A stretch of 64,000 nucleotides of DNA, from positions 62,001 to 126,000 of the forward strand of contig JAVBWO010000012.1 of NCBI GenBank assembly GCA_036677375.1. The letters are read 5' to 3'. Each line of letters opens with the position of its first letter. Position 1 is the stretch's first letter. The notes beneath the pieces were generated by a model. That model had not been told where the DNA came from and did no database searches. It worked only from the letters and a program-made list of their open reading frames with translations. This DNA is from JAVBWO01 sp036677375. GTDB taxonomy: Bacteria; Bacillota; Dehalobacteriia; UBA4068; UBA4997. The position numbers and the translations under genes were made by a program. Below, piece by piece: positions 43,258 to 51,337 of this stretch.

Positions 43258-45903
43258 CTATTGCGCCAATTGTTGCCAAATGACTTCTTTTGCCGCTTTC
43301 ACGGCATCGCCGATCTTTGAGACATCTTTACCACCGGCCTGAGCCATTTCCGCCTTACCGCCGCCGCCGCCACCGCAAGCCGCCGCCGCCGCTTTGACGA
43401 TATTGCCGGCATGCAGCCCCCGGCTTAAGACGTCTGGGCTCACCACAGCCACCAAATTGACCTTTTCACCGGAAGCGGCCAGCAAGACCAAAACGCCGGA
43501 ATGGAATTTCTCTTTCACCATATCCATGGTATTGCGCAGCGCCGCCATGTCGGCCGCCTGTACTTCCTGTACCAAAACAGGCACTCCGCACACCTCTTCG
43601 ATACTGTCCAAAAGGGAGCTCATGCTTTTCTGTGTCAACTGGGCCCGAAGCTTTTCCACTTCCTTTTCCTTTTGACGCAATTCCTTTTGCAGGCTCGCCA
43701 CTTTATCCGCGATCTCGGGTACCGGCGTTTTTAGTTCTTTGCCGATCTTAAAGAGCTGACCTGTTTTTTCCGTCATCCATTGATAAGAATGCATGCCGGT
43801 AATGGCTTCGATTCGCCGCAGGCCTGAGCCAATCCCCGTCTCGCTGACCACCTTAATCAGGCCGATCTGCCCGGTTTCCTCACAGTGGGTACCGCCGCAC
43901 AGTTCCACGCTGTTTCCCATGGTCACCACCCGGACAGTATCGCCGTATTTCTCACCAAAAAGCGCCATGGCGCCTTTTTCAATGGCATCCTCTTTTTTCA
44001 TCTGCCGGATGCTGGTACTGTAATCATTTAAAACCATGGTATTAGCAATTTCTTCCACCTGGAGCAGTTCTTCCTCTGTCACCGGAGCCACATGGGAAAA
44101 GTCGAAACGCAGTTCCGCAGGCGTTACCAAAGAACCTGCCTGATGCACATGATTGCCTAAAACCTGCCGCAAGGCATGATGTAGCAGGTGGGTAGCGGAA
44201 TGGTTCCGCTTGATATCCATACGGCGGTTCTCGTCTACCATCGCTTGCACAGCTTCCCCTACCTCTAAGATACCATCTTTACAAGTAAAATAATGAAGGT
44301 AAATATTGTTAGGCAGCTTTTGTGTGTCCGTAACCTCCAAAACGCCATTAGGCCCGTTAATGATACCTGTATCGCCTACCTGGCCGCCGCTTTCGCCGTA
44401 AAAAGGCGTAGCGTCCAAAACGGCGATGCCGCTTTCACCCGCCATGACGCTTTCCACTATTTGGCCGTCGCATAATAGGGCCAAAAGATCAGCGCCGCAT
44501 TGATTTTTTTCATAACCGAGGAATCTGGTGGCGGGAATGGCATGAAGCGCCGCCGTGATCTGCTGCATTTCCGCCACGTTATGGCCGGCTTTCCGGGCTT
44601 CCCTGGCCCGTTTGCGCTGTTCTTCCATAGCGGCGGCAAAACCCGCTTTATCCACCGTCATTTTCTTTTCTTCCGCAATATCCACCGTTAGATCCAGTGG
44701 GAATCCATAGGTATCGTACAGCAAAAAAGCCTCGTCGCCACTGAACTGGCTGCGGCCTTCTTTTTGAATTTTTTCAGCCATGTTCTCCAGCAAAGCCAGA
44801 CCCGCGTTTAAAGTCTCATGGAAACGCTCTTCTTCAATGCGGATAACCCTTTCCACCAAATTGCTTTGTTTAGCAATCTCCGGATAGGCTTCGCCCATCA
44901 ATTCCACTAAAAGGGGCACCATGGTATACAAGAAAGGCTTGTCCATCTCCAAAAGCTTGCCGAAGCGCACCGCCCGGCGCAGAATGTGGCGCAGCACGTA
45001 ACCGCGGCCCTCATTACCCGGCATGACGCCGTCGGCAATCAAAAAGGAGCAGGAACGCACATGGTCGGCAATGACCCGGAAAGGCAATCCGTCCTCGCTC
45101 TTATTATATTTTTTACCGGTGATGGTTTCCACTTGGCCGATGAGCTTCCGGAATAGCGGAATCTCATAATTACTAGCCACCTGCTCCAGAACGGAAACGA
45201 TCCGCTCCAGGCCCATCCCTGTATCAATACTGGGACGGGGCAACGGCGTCATGATACCCTGCGCGTCCCGGTTATATTGCATGAAGACCAGATTCCATAT
45301 CTCCATCCAGCGGTCACAGTCGCAGACGCCCATGCCGCAGTCGGGCCGGTCACAGCTATACTCCGCGCCCCGGTCAAAGAAGATCTCACTGCAAGGCCCG
45401 CAGGGGCCGGTATCGCCCATGGACCAGAAATTATCTTTTTTGCCCATGCTGTAGATGCGGCTGTCGGGGAAGCCCGTCACTTCCCGCCAAATGGCGCGGG
45501 CCTCGTCATCCTCTTCATAAACGGTAATATAGAGCCTGTCTATGGGAAGCGATAGCTCCTTGGTCAGAAATTCCCAGGCATAGCCGATGGCTTCCCGCTT
45601 GAAATAATCGCCGAAAGAGAAATTGCCCAGCATTTCAAAAAAAGTATGATGTCTCGCGGTACGGCCCACCGCGTCCAAATCGTTATGTTTGCCGCCGGCG
45701 CGGACGCATTTCTGCACCGTCACAGCCCTTTTATAAGGGCTTTGCTGCAAACCCAGAAAAATATCTTTAAACTGCACCATCCCGGCATTGGTAAAAAGCA
45801 AGGTGGGATCGTTATGAGGCACCAAAGAGGAACTGGGAACCACGGTATGACCGTGGGAAGCAAAATAATGTACAAATTGATCTCGCAACTGCTGCTCGTT
45901 CAT
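43258..45903 (-). CDS. alaS: Alanyl-tRNA synthetase
   Basis: Charges tRNA-Ala. 881 residues, full length. Catalytic domain begins LFTNAGMVQFKDIFLG; the zinc-binding editing domain has HSATHLLHHALR and CGGTHCEETGQIG; the C-terminal glycine-rich part (CGGGGGGKAEMAQAGGKD) is complete. The start at 45903 follows AGGGAGAGAAGA. It heads the ireB-ruvX-DUF1292-mltG group. Confidence 0.97.
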   Translation of the reverse strand: MNEQQLRDQFVHYFASHGHTVVPSSSLVPHNDPTLLFTNAGMVQFKDIFLGLQQSPYKRAVTVQKCVRAGGKHNDLDAVGRTARHHTFFEMLGNFSFGDYFKREAIGYAWEFLTKELSLPIDRLYITVYEEDDEARAIWREVTGFPDSRIYSMGKKDNFWSMGDTGPCGPCSEIFFDRGAEYSCDRPDCGMGVCDCDRWMEIWNLVFMQYNRDAQGIMTPLPRPSIDTGMGLERIVSVLEQVASNYEIPLFRKLIGQVETITGKKYNKSEDGLPFRVIADHVRSCSFLIADGVMPGNEGRGYVLRHILRRAVRFGKLLEMDKPFLYTMVPLLVELMGEAYPEIAKQSNLVERVIRIEEERFHETLNAGLALLENMAEKIQKEGRSQFSGDEAFLLYDTYGFPLDLTVDIAEEKKMTVDKAGFAAAMEEQRKRAREARKAGHNVAEMQQITAALHAIPATRFLGYEKNQCGADLLALLCDGQIVESVMAGESGIAVLDATPFYGESGGQVGDTGIINGPNGVLEVTDTQKLPNNIYLHYFTCKDGILEVGEAVQAMVDENRRMDIKRNHSATHLLHHALRQVLGNHVHQAGSLVTPAELRFDFSHVAPVTEEELLQVEEIANTMVLNDYSTSIRQMKKEDAIEKGAMALFGEKYGDTVRVVTMGNSVELCGGTHCEETGQIGLIKVVSETGIGSGLRRIEAITGMHSYQWMTEKTGQLFKIGKELKTPVPEIADKVASLQKELRQKEKEVEKLRAQLTQKSMSSLLDSIEEVCGVPVLVQEVQAADMAALRNTMDMVKEKFHSGVLVLLAASGEKVNLVAVVSPDVLSRGLHAGNIVKAAAAACGGGGGGKAEMAQAGGKDVSKIGDAVKAAKEVIWQQLAQ

Positions 45904-45961
45904 TCTATTCTTCTCTCCCTATTGTTTAATGGACTATTTTATATTGTAACACAAGTGAATT

Positions 45962-47008
45962 TCAATAAACAATATGATTTTCCTGATTTTCCCCTTTTGT
46001 TCCTGCCACACGCCGGTATCCCCATACCAAGACCAAGCGTAAAATGGCAAAGATGGGCACTCCCAGGATCAGGCCGGCAAAACCCAGCCAATAGCCGCCT
46101 ACCAGCACTGCCAGAATCACCACCAAAGGATGCAATCCCACGCTATGCCCCATAATCTTGGGCGTAAAAATACAGCTTTCCAACTGCTGCACCACAAAAA
46201 AAGCAATCAAAACCTTAACAAACATGCCCCAACCCTGCAATGCGCCTAAAAATAGCACCGGTAACACAGCCAAAAAAGGACCGAAATAAGGAATCAATTC
46301 GCCAAACGCCATCAATAAACCGAAAACCAGCGCATAGTCCATGCCGACAATCAAAAGTGCAATAAAAAAGAAAAATCCCACCAGAAAAGCCACCACACAA
46401 TATCCCCGGATGAATTGCCGCAGCATATGATGAATATCCGTCCATAGCTCATCCATGGCTTCTCGGATCTTAGGGTTTAAAAGAGCTTGTAAACGGCGGT
46501 TGATTAATTCCTTATCCCGTAAAAAGTAAAAGGCGGTGACAGGAATCAAAGCAAATGACACGATATTTCCCACCATGGTCGGCAATAACCCCAGGGTACG
46601 TCCAATGAGCGAGGCTACCTTTTCTTCCGCGCCGCCGATGGCTTTCAATACAGCAGCTTTGAAACTTTCCGGTAATTGCAATTGATCATAAAAACCGTCA
46701 AAATGAACCAGCCACTGGGTCAGCTTTTCCATATAGACGGGCAGATATTCCGCCAAACGCCGCAGTTCTTGAAAAAATTGCGGCAAAATCAAATAGAAAA
46801 GCAATGCCAAAATACCAGTCAAAAGCAGATAAACCAAAAGGATGGCCCAAGACCGGGATATCTTTTTGGCAAAGATCTCCGTAAGAGGAACAATCAGATA
46901 GGCAAAAATTAATCCACCGAAAAAAGGCAAAAAGGCATGATGGAAAATAAAGAGAAGAGCTATTATTAACAGGATGCTGAAAATTGTATTCTTTAAAGTC
47001 TTGGACAT
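45962..47008 (-). CDS. AI-2E family transporter
   Basis: A 348-residue membrane protein with about seven or eight helices, of the family that includes TqsA and the Na+/H+ antiporter-like YdiK group. The conserved end reads GELIPYFGPFLAVLPVLFLG and PKIMGHSVGLHPLVVILAVLVGG. The substrate is uncertain. The ATG at 47008 follows AGAAGGAGCCTT. It lies just upstream of alaS, as in many related genomes. Confidence 0.9.
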   Translation of the reverse strand: MSKTLKNTIFSILLIIALLFIFHHAFLPFFGGLIFAYLIVPLTEIFAKKISRSWAILLVYLLLTGILALLFYLILPQFFQELRRLAEYLPVYMEKLTQWLVHFDGFYDQLQLPESFKAAVLKAIGGAEEKVASLIGRTLGLLPTMVGNIVSFALIPVTAFYFLRDKELINRRLQALLNPKIREAMDELWTDIHHMLRQFIRGYCVVAFLVGFFFFIALLIVGMDYALVFGLLMAFGELIPYFGPFLAVLPVLFLGALQGWGMFVKVLIAFFVVQQLESCIFTPKIMGHSVGLHPLVVILAVLVGGYWLGFAGLILGVPIFAILRLVLVWGYRRVAGTKGENQENHIVY

Positions 47009-47177
47009 AAGGCTCCTTCTTTCTGTCATATGTATATCCTGATAATTATCTTTCGTATCCTTATCATGTCCTATACGCTTTACAACTTATCCCTATGATT
47101 TATTTGAATCAACCATTCGGTTCTGTTTCGTCAATTCCATTGCCTCCGTCTCCGCCCCGGGAAATATATTACAATAT

Positions 47178-47205
47178 GTAAAAGACCCCGTATGGGGTCT
47201 TTTAC
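47178..47205. terminator. Bidirectional terminator
   Basis: Perfect 12-base arms GTAAAAGACCCC and GGGGTCTTTTAC around GTAT. U-rich in both directions. It closes the minus-strand transcript of 47333-48149. The rest of 47030-47332 shows no gene. Confidence 0.8.
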
Positions 47206-47332
47206 GTCCGTTTGAAACAATAGATCAGATTTCTGTTTAAGAGAGTCCTACCGCTCCGGGCGCTGACGTAATGGGGTTTACACTTTGCTGCGTTAAGCAC
47301 TCCTCTTCTTCACGGGAGCCAGGATATCTACT

Positions 47333-47533
47333 TCAGCGGCCCATCCGATTGATTGCTTGGCCGGCTTTTATTAAGGCGTCACCCGTTTTTTCGGTAAAAT
47401 GACTCAATTCTTGGGCAAATTCCCACTTCTGTGAGCCACCCATAGATCCTGTGGCTGCTCTCTTCTTCATCATACTCATAGCAAGACCCATGCCGCCTAA
47501 GATCATAAGCCCGGTCATCCGTTTCATTCTCAT
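47333..47533 (-). CDS. Small membrane-associated protein, unknown
   Basis: A 66-residue protein (MRMKRMTGLMILGGMGLAMS MMKKRA... FAQELSHFTEKTGDALIKAG) with one short hydrophobic segment and an amphipathic C-terminal helix. The ATG at 47533 follows TTCGGAGGTGGTATCA, a strong ribosome site. It lies about 85 bp after the PRC-barrel gene. No family recognised with confidence; it resembles YtxH-like small proteins in layout. Confidence 0.6.
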   Translation of the reverse strand: MRMKRMTGLMILGGMGLAMSMMKKRAATGSMGGSQKWEFAQELSHFTEKTGDALIKAGQAINRMGR

Positions 47534-47618
47534 TGATACCACCTCCGAACATATTGTGTCACAAAAAAGCCGTAGTAATACTGAAAAGGTGTTCCTATAT
47601 CTTCCTGTCGGATCCGAT

Positions 47619-48149
47619 TTAATTGCCGTTTTTCCCAATTTGATTCATTTCCGCCAAAGCGACCGGCGCAATCTGCGCCCACGGAATCAAAATCCAGCCA
47701 CAGTCCATATCCTGCCAAATGCCGCCGGACATGGCAATGCCGGAAATGGCATAAAAAGCGCCGCCTAATGAGAGAAAATCCGGACTTTCTTTTACCGCTT
47801 TTTCAATGGCAATATCCGCCACCGTACCGCACAAAATATTGTTTTCCCGCCACAACCGCCGTCCAATCCAATGCGCCGCCAGAAATTTTTCCCGACGCTT
47901 ACCTAAAGGATGAAGCGGTTTCGTAAATTCTGTTATGATATGATTTTCCGATATTTCCGTCACATTTTCCCATGGCAAAAATTTAATATTTTTCCAAACA
48001 CCGGCGGCTTCAATAGCAAGACCGAGGCATTCGCCCTTAGTAAGGTCCAAAAGGATATCCTTTACTCTTGCCAACTCTTTTTCATGATTTTTTTTAAAAA
48101 CAGGCAGATCCAAGATCTCCCGGCGAAAATACGTGGTTTTGGCTTTCAC
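47619..48149 (-). CDS. PRC-barrel domain protein
   Basis: A 176-residue protein with PRC-barrel features: KTTYFRREILDLPVFKK and VKDILLDLTKGECLGLAIE at the start, and a second related half after residue 90. PRC-barrel proteins often sit upstream of alaS in Bacillota and are linked to RNA metabolism or photosynthetic complexes elsewhere. A GTG at 48149 follows AAGAGGTGACAAAG. The frame is open upstream without a good start. Confidence 0.7.
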   Translation of the reverse strand: MKAKTTYFRREILDLPVFKKNHEKELARVKDILLDLTKGECLGLAIEAAGVWKNIKFLPWENVTEISENHIITEFTKPLHPLGKRREKFLAAHWIGRRLWRENNILCGTVADIAIEKAVKESPDFLSLGGAFYAISGIAMSGGIWQDMDCGWILIPWAQIAPVALAEMNQIGKNGN

Positions 48150-48252
48150 CTTTGTCACCTCTTGTTTAGTATGGCGGAATTCTTGGATTTCAAACGAAAA
48201 ATACCCACTCAAAGAGCAGGTATTTTTTTGTTTTAATTTTAATTTTTGTAAC

Positions 48253-49347
48253 TTAATCCCACTGAGGATAACCTGTCACAAGCCAATCTTTCCCTATTTT
48301 TTGAAAATTAATGTGAGCCAGTTCTACGGCATCCTGCAATGTTGCAATACCCTGTCCGCCCAAAAGGCTCTGGGCATCATTGCCGCCAATCAGCATAGGC
48401 CCAAAATAAAGATATAATTTATCAATTAATTTTTGATCAAAAAAAGCACCGTTCAATTGAGCGCCCGCTTCCAAAACGACGGAAACCACGCCCTTTTGAT
48501 AAATATCGTACAAAAGCGCCTTAAAATCAATCCTGCCGTTGACCTCAGGACAGCAAAGCACTTTCACACCTCTTTTTTCCAGTTTTGATCTTTTGAAAGA
48601 ATCGCAATGAAACGTATAAATCCAGGTTTCCGTCTGCTCCACATCACAGACATAGTTGGCCGGGTCAATCTTCAGGTGGCTGTCCAAAATGATGCGCTTG
48701 GGTTTTACACAATCCACCGCCAGACATTCCGTCGTCATTTGCGGATGATAGGCCATGATGGTGCCGATTCCCGTCAACACCGCGCCGTAACGCCAGCGCA
48801 GCTGCTGTCCATGCTTTCTTGATTCCTCTCCGGTGATCCATTGGGAAATGCCCTGATAGGTTGCGATTTTGCCGTCCACAGAGGCCGTCACTTTCAGCGC
48901 CACAAAAGGGCGCTTCTTTTCCTGGTTAACCCAGAACACCTCGTTTAACATCTTGACTTCTTCAGCTAATAAGCCCACTTCCACTTCCACACCTGCCTCG
49001 CGCAGGCGCTTGAATCCCTTGCCTTTGGCATTGGGATCGGGCGTCTCCACCGCGGCCACCACCTTGGTAATACCGGCCTGGATCAACGCTTCCGTACAGG
49101 GCGGAGTCTTCCCGAAATTACAGCAGGGCTCTAAAGTGACATAAAGCGTGGCTCCCGCCGCATAATTCCCCGCCATATTCAAAGCGTGGATCTCGGCATG
49201 GGGCGTCCCCGCTTTTTGGTGCCAGCCTTCCCCAACGATGTGCCCGTTTTTCACAATGACCGCACCCACCATGGGATTGGGCGCAGTAAAACCTGCTCCC
49301 TGGGCAGCCAGCTCCAAAGCCCGCCGCATAAAGATTTCCATTCCCAC
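48253..49347 (-). CDS. ribD: Bifunctional riboflavin deaminase-reductase RibD
   Basis: Second and third steps of riboflavin synthesis: deamination of the pyrimidine, then reduction of the ribosyl chain. The deaminase domain (about 1-145) has HAEIHALNMAG and LEPCCNFGKTPPC, with Asn where many RibD have His. The reductase domain (about 150-360) has KVTASVDGKIAT and VVLEAGAQLNGAFFD. 364 residues is full length. The ATG at 49347 follows GGGGAGGTGTGGGA. It stands alone here without ribE, ribBA or ribH. A structured leader RNA with a terminator lies directly upstream. Confidence 0.94.
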   Translation of the reverse strand: MGMEIFMRRALELAAQGAGFTAPNPMVGAVIVKNGHIVGEGWHQKAGTPHAEIHALNMAGNYAAGATLYVTLEPCCNFGKTPPCTEALIQAGITKVVAAVETPDPNAKGKGFKRLREAGVEVEVGLLAEEVKMLNEVFWVNQEKKRPFVALKVTASVDGKIATYQGISQWITGEESRKHGQQLRWRYGAVLTGIGTIMAYHPQMTTECLAVDCVKPKRIILDSHLKIDPANYVCDVEQTETWIYTFHCDSFKRSKLEKRGVKVLCCPEVNGRIDFKALLYDIYQKGVVSVVLEAGAQLNGAFFDQKLIDKLYLYFGPMLIGGNDAQSLLGGQGIATLQDAVELAHINFQKIGKDWLVTGYPQWD

Positions 49348-49368
49348 ACCTCCCCGTCTTACAATTTT

Positions 49369-49603
49369 TTAAAAAAGAAAAAGCCCCCGCAACATACGGA
49401 GACTTGAAAAGCGGTTGCGCTTACCTCTCTTGTTGAGCATCCGGGCTGTTTCTGTCAGTTTGAAATGCGCTAAGCATCTCATCAAGACAGACTAAAACAT
49501 CACGGATATTTCATGGCAAAAGATCCGGTCCCCTAACAACGCTACATGGAAGAAACAGAGAAACAGCTATGATTTTCGGTTTTTTACTTTCAGTTTAAAA
49601 TGT
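49369..49603 (-). ncRNA. Structured leader RNA before ribD, class not recognised (possible diverged FMN element)
   Basis: About 232 nt from a predicted start near 49603 to a terminator whose U tract is at 49382-49369, 22 nt before ribD. Predicted stems: AGCTGTTTCT (49568-49559) with AGAAACAGC (49453-49445); CGGAT with ATCCG; GAGATGC with GCATTTC, inside CTGTC/GACAG; and an alternative CTCTGTT with AACAAGAG that excludes the first. The terminator stem uses GCAAC/GTTGC. The stretch GACAGAAACAGCCCGGATG recalls the 3' core of the FMN riboswitch, and GACCGG a second piece, but the 5' GGGGCAGGGUG core is missing. Confidence 0.55.
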
Positions 49604-49609
49604 GTGAAA

Positions 49610-49638
49610 ATTATAGCATAAGGTTTTCCATTTTACAA
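49610..49638 (-). promoter_or_regulatory. Sigma-A promoter of the ribD leader
   Basis: TTGTAA (49638-49633), 17 bases, TATAAT (49615-49610) on the minus strand. It is about 265 bp upstream of the ribD start, so the message has a long leader. Confidence 0.75.
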
Positions 49639-49743
49639 GGGGAGTCTCGGACTCCTTTGCCTCTACAAGGGAATTGCCAACCATTTTTCATATGTTTTTC
49701 AAAAAAATGCCGAGCCGATTGCTTTGCGCCATCCAATACCGAT

Positions 49744-50442
49744 TTACTTTAACGCTTGCCGCTCCCTCTGCCAAAGCCTTTGATTGGCCTCTTCCGCCGC
49801 CTGCCGCATCTCGGCCACGGCTTGCGCAATATCCGCCGCGCCGAAAATAGCCGTACCGGAAACCAAAACGTTGGCGCCGGCTTCCACCACTTCTCCGGCA
49901 TTCTCCAGACAAATTCCTCCGTCTACTTCGATATCGACGGTCAATTCCTGTTCCAGAATGCTTTGACGCAGCCGGGTGATTTTTTTCAGTGTGGCCGGCA
50001 GAAAGGACTGACCGCCAAAACCCGGGTTGACGCTCATGAGAAGCACCATATCCACCTCGGGTAAAATTTCTTCAATGGCGGAAAGAGGCGTGGCGGGATT
50101 TAAGGCCACCGCCGCCGCTACGCCTAAGGATTTGATATGCTGCAGGCTACGGTGCAAATGAATGCAGGCTTCCGCATGCACGCAAAGGAGATCGGAACCC
50201 GCTTTCACAAAATCCTCCATATAACGGTCGGGATCGGCCACCATGAGATGGGTATCGAAAAACAAATTGCTTTCTTTGCGCAAGGCTTTGACAAGAGCGG
50301 GGCCGTAAGAAATATTCGGTACAAAGCAGCCGTCCATAATGTCCAGATGCAGATATTCGGCGCCTGCCGCTTCCGCCAGAGCCACTTGCCGCCGCAAATC
50401 TCCCATGTCCGCCGCCAAAAGGGACGGGGCAATCTTAATCAT
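49744..50442 (-). CDS. rpe: Ribulose-phosphate 3-epimerase
   Basis: Interconverts ribulose 5-phosphate and xylulose 5-phosphate. 232 residues with DIMDGCFVPNISYGPA (metal and acid/base residues), HVMVxxPDR-type segment THLMVADPDRYME, SVNPGFGGQSFLP and EVDGGICLENA. The start at 50442 overlaps the end of rsgA by 8 nt. This prkC-rsgA-rpe order is widely conserved in Bacillota. Confidence 0.95.
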   Translation of the reverse strand: MIKIAPSLLAADMGDLRRQVALAEAAGAEYLHLDIMDGCFVPNISYGPALVKALRKESNLFFDTHLMVADPDRYMEDFVKAGSDLLCVHAEACIHLHRSLQHIKSLGVAAAVALNPATPLSAIEEILPEVDMVLLMSVNPGFGGQSFLPATLKKITRLRQSILEQELTVDIEVDGGICLENAGEVVEAGANVLVSGTAIFGAADIAQAVAEMRQAAEEANQRLWQRERQALK

Positions 50443-51337
50443 AATATCTCTCCTCCCGCTTTTGCAATTCTTCCAACAGATCCAGATAGCGCCGATAACG
50501 CTCCGGATGCACCTCGCCTTTTTCCGCCAATTCCCGGATGGTGCAGCCGGGTTCTTTATGATGCAAACAACCGTCGAAACGGCAGGGTTGGGCTTGCCGC
50601 ATTTCAGGATAAGCTGCCGCCAAATCTTCCGGATGCATTTCCTTAGGCAGATCCAGCAGAGAAAACCCCGGCGTATCCGCTACCCAGCCGCTGCAGGACA
50701 AGGGAAAAAGCTCCACCAAACGAGTAGTATGCTTTCCTCTGCCCAGCTTGGCGCTGATATCTCCCGTTTCCAGGGTGAACCCAGGCTCCACCATGTTGAG
50801 GAGACTGGATTTCCCAACCCCCGAAGGGCCTGCCACAATGCTGACGCGTCCGGCAAGCCGGTTTTGCAACTCTTCTTTGCCCCGACCCAATAGGGCGGAG
50901 GTCAAAAGTACATCAAAGCCTGCTTTTTGATAAATTGCAGCGCCAAGGTTCAATTCCGCCGTGGCAATATCCCATTTGTTCAGGCAGATACACGGCTTGA
51001 TATTTGCCTGGTGGCAATGAACCAAAAGCCGGTCCAATAACAGCCAATCCGGCTGTGGCGATGCCGCCGCCAAGATCAAAAAAGCCTGGTCAATATTAGC
51101 AACCTTAGGCCGGATCAACTGGTTTCGTCTGGGCAGGATCTCCTCCACCACGCCTTCCGCCTCATTGAGCGGCACAAAGCGCACCTGGTCTCCCACAACA
51201 ACGCCGCCTTCCCGCCGCCGCAGCTTGCCCCGCAAACGACAGGTATAGTGCTGTTCCTGAGCGGTGACAAAATAGAATCCGCCCATTCCTTTTATAATGA
51301 CGCCTTGTTTTTTTTCTAAGGGCATAAGCTCCTTCAT
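50435..51337 (-). CDS. rsgA: Ribosome small subunit-dependent GTPase A, paralogue 2 (prkC-linked)
   Basis: The expected housekeeping copy: 300 residues, OB fold, G4 NKWD, G1 GPSGVGKSS, G3 DTPG and zinc site CRFDGCLHHKEPGC. The ATG at 51337 overlaps the prkC stop (TGATG), so it is translationally coupled. A longer, diverged copy lies at 18827-19930. Confidence 0.93.
   Translation of the reverse strand: MKELMPLEKKQGVIIKGMGGFYFVTAQEQHYTCRLRGKLRRREGGVVVGDQVRFVPLNEAEGVVEEILPRRNQLIRPKVANIDQAFLILAAASPQPDWLLLDRLLVHCHQANIKPCICLNKWDIATAELNLGAAIYQKAGFDVLLTSALLGRGKEELQNRLAGRVSIVAGPSGVGKSSLLNMVEPGFTLETGDISAKLGRGKHTTRLVELFPLSCSGWVADTPGFSLLDLPKEMHPEDLAAAYPEMRQAQPCRFDGCLHHKEPGCTIRELAEKGEVHPERYRRYLDLLEELQKREERYYD

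Noticed and set aside
43330..43390. GGGGGG-type low complexity near the end of alaS as a frameshift
   Set aside because: A glycine-rich C-terminal stretch (CGGGGGGKAEMAQAGGKD) is normal in AlaS and the frame is intact.
45904..45961. T-box leader upstream of alaS
   Set aside because: The gap to the AI-2E gene is under 60 bp and no T-box sequence (GGUGG-type) is present.
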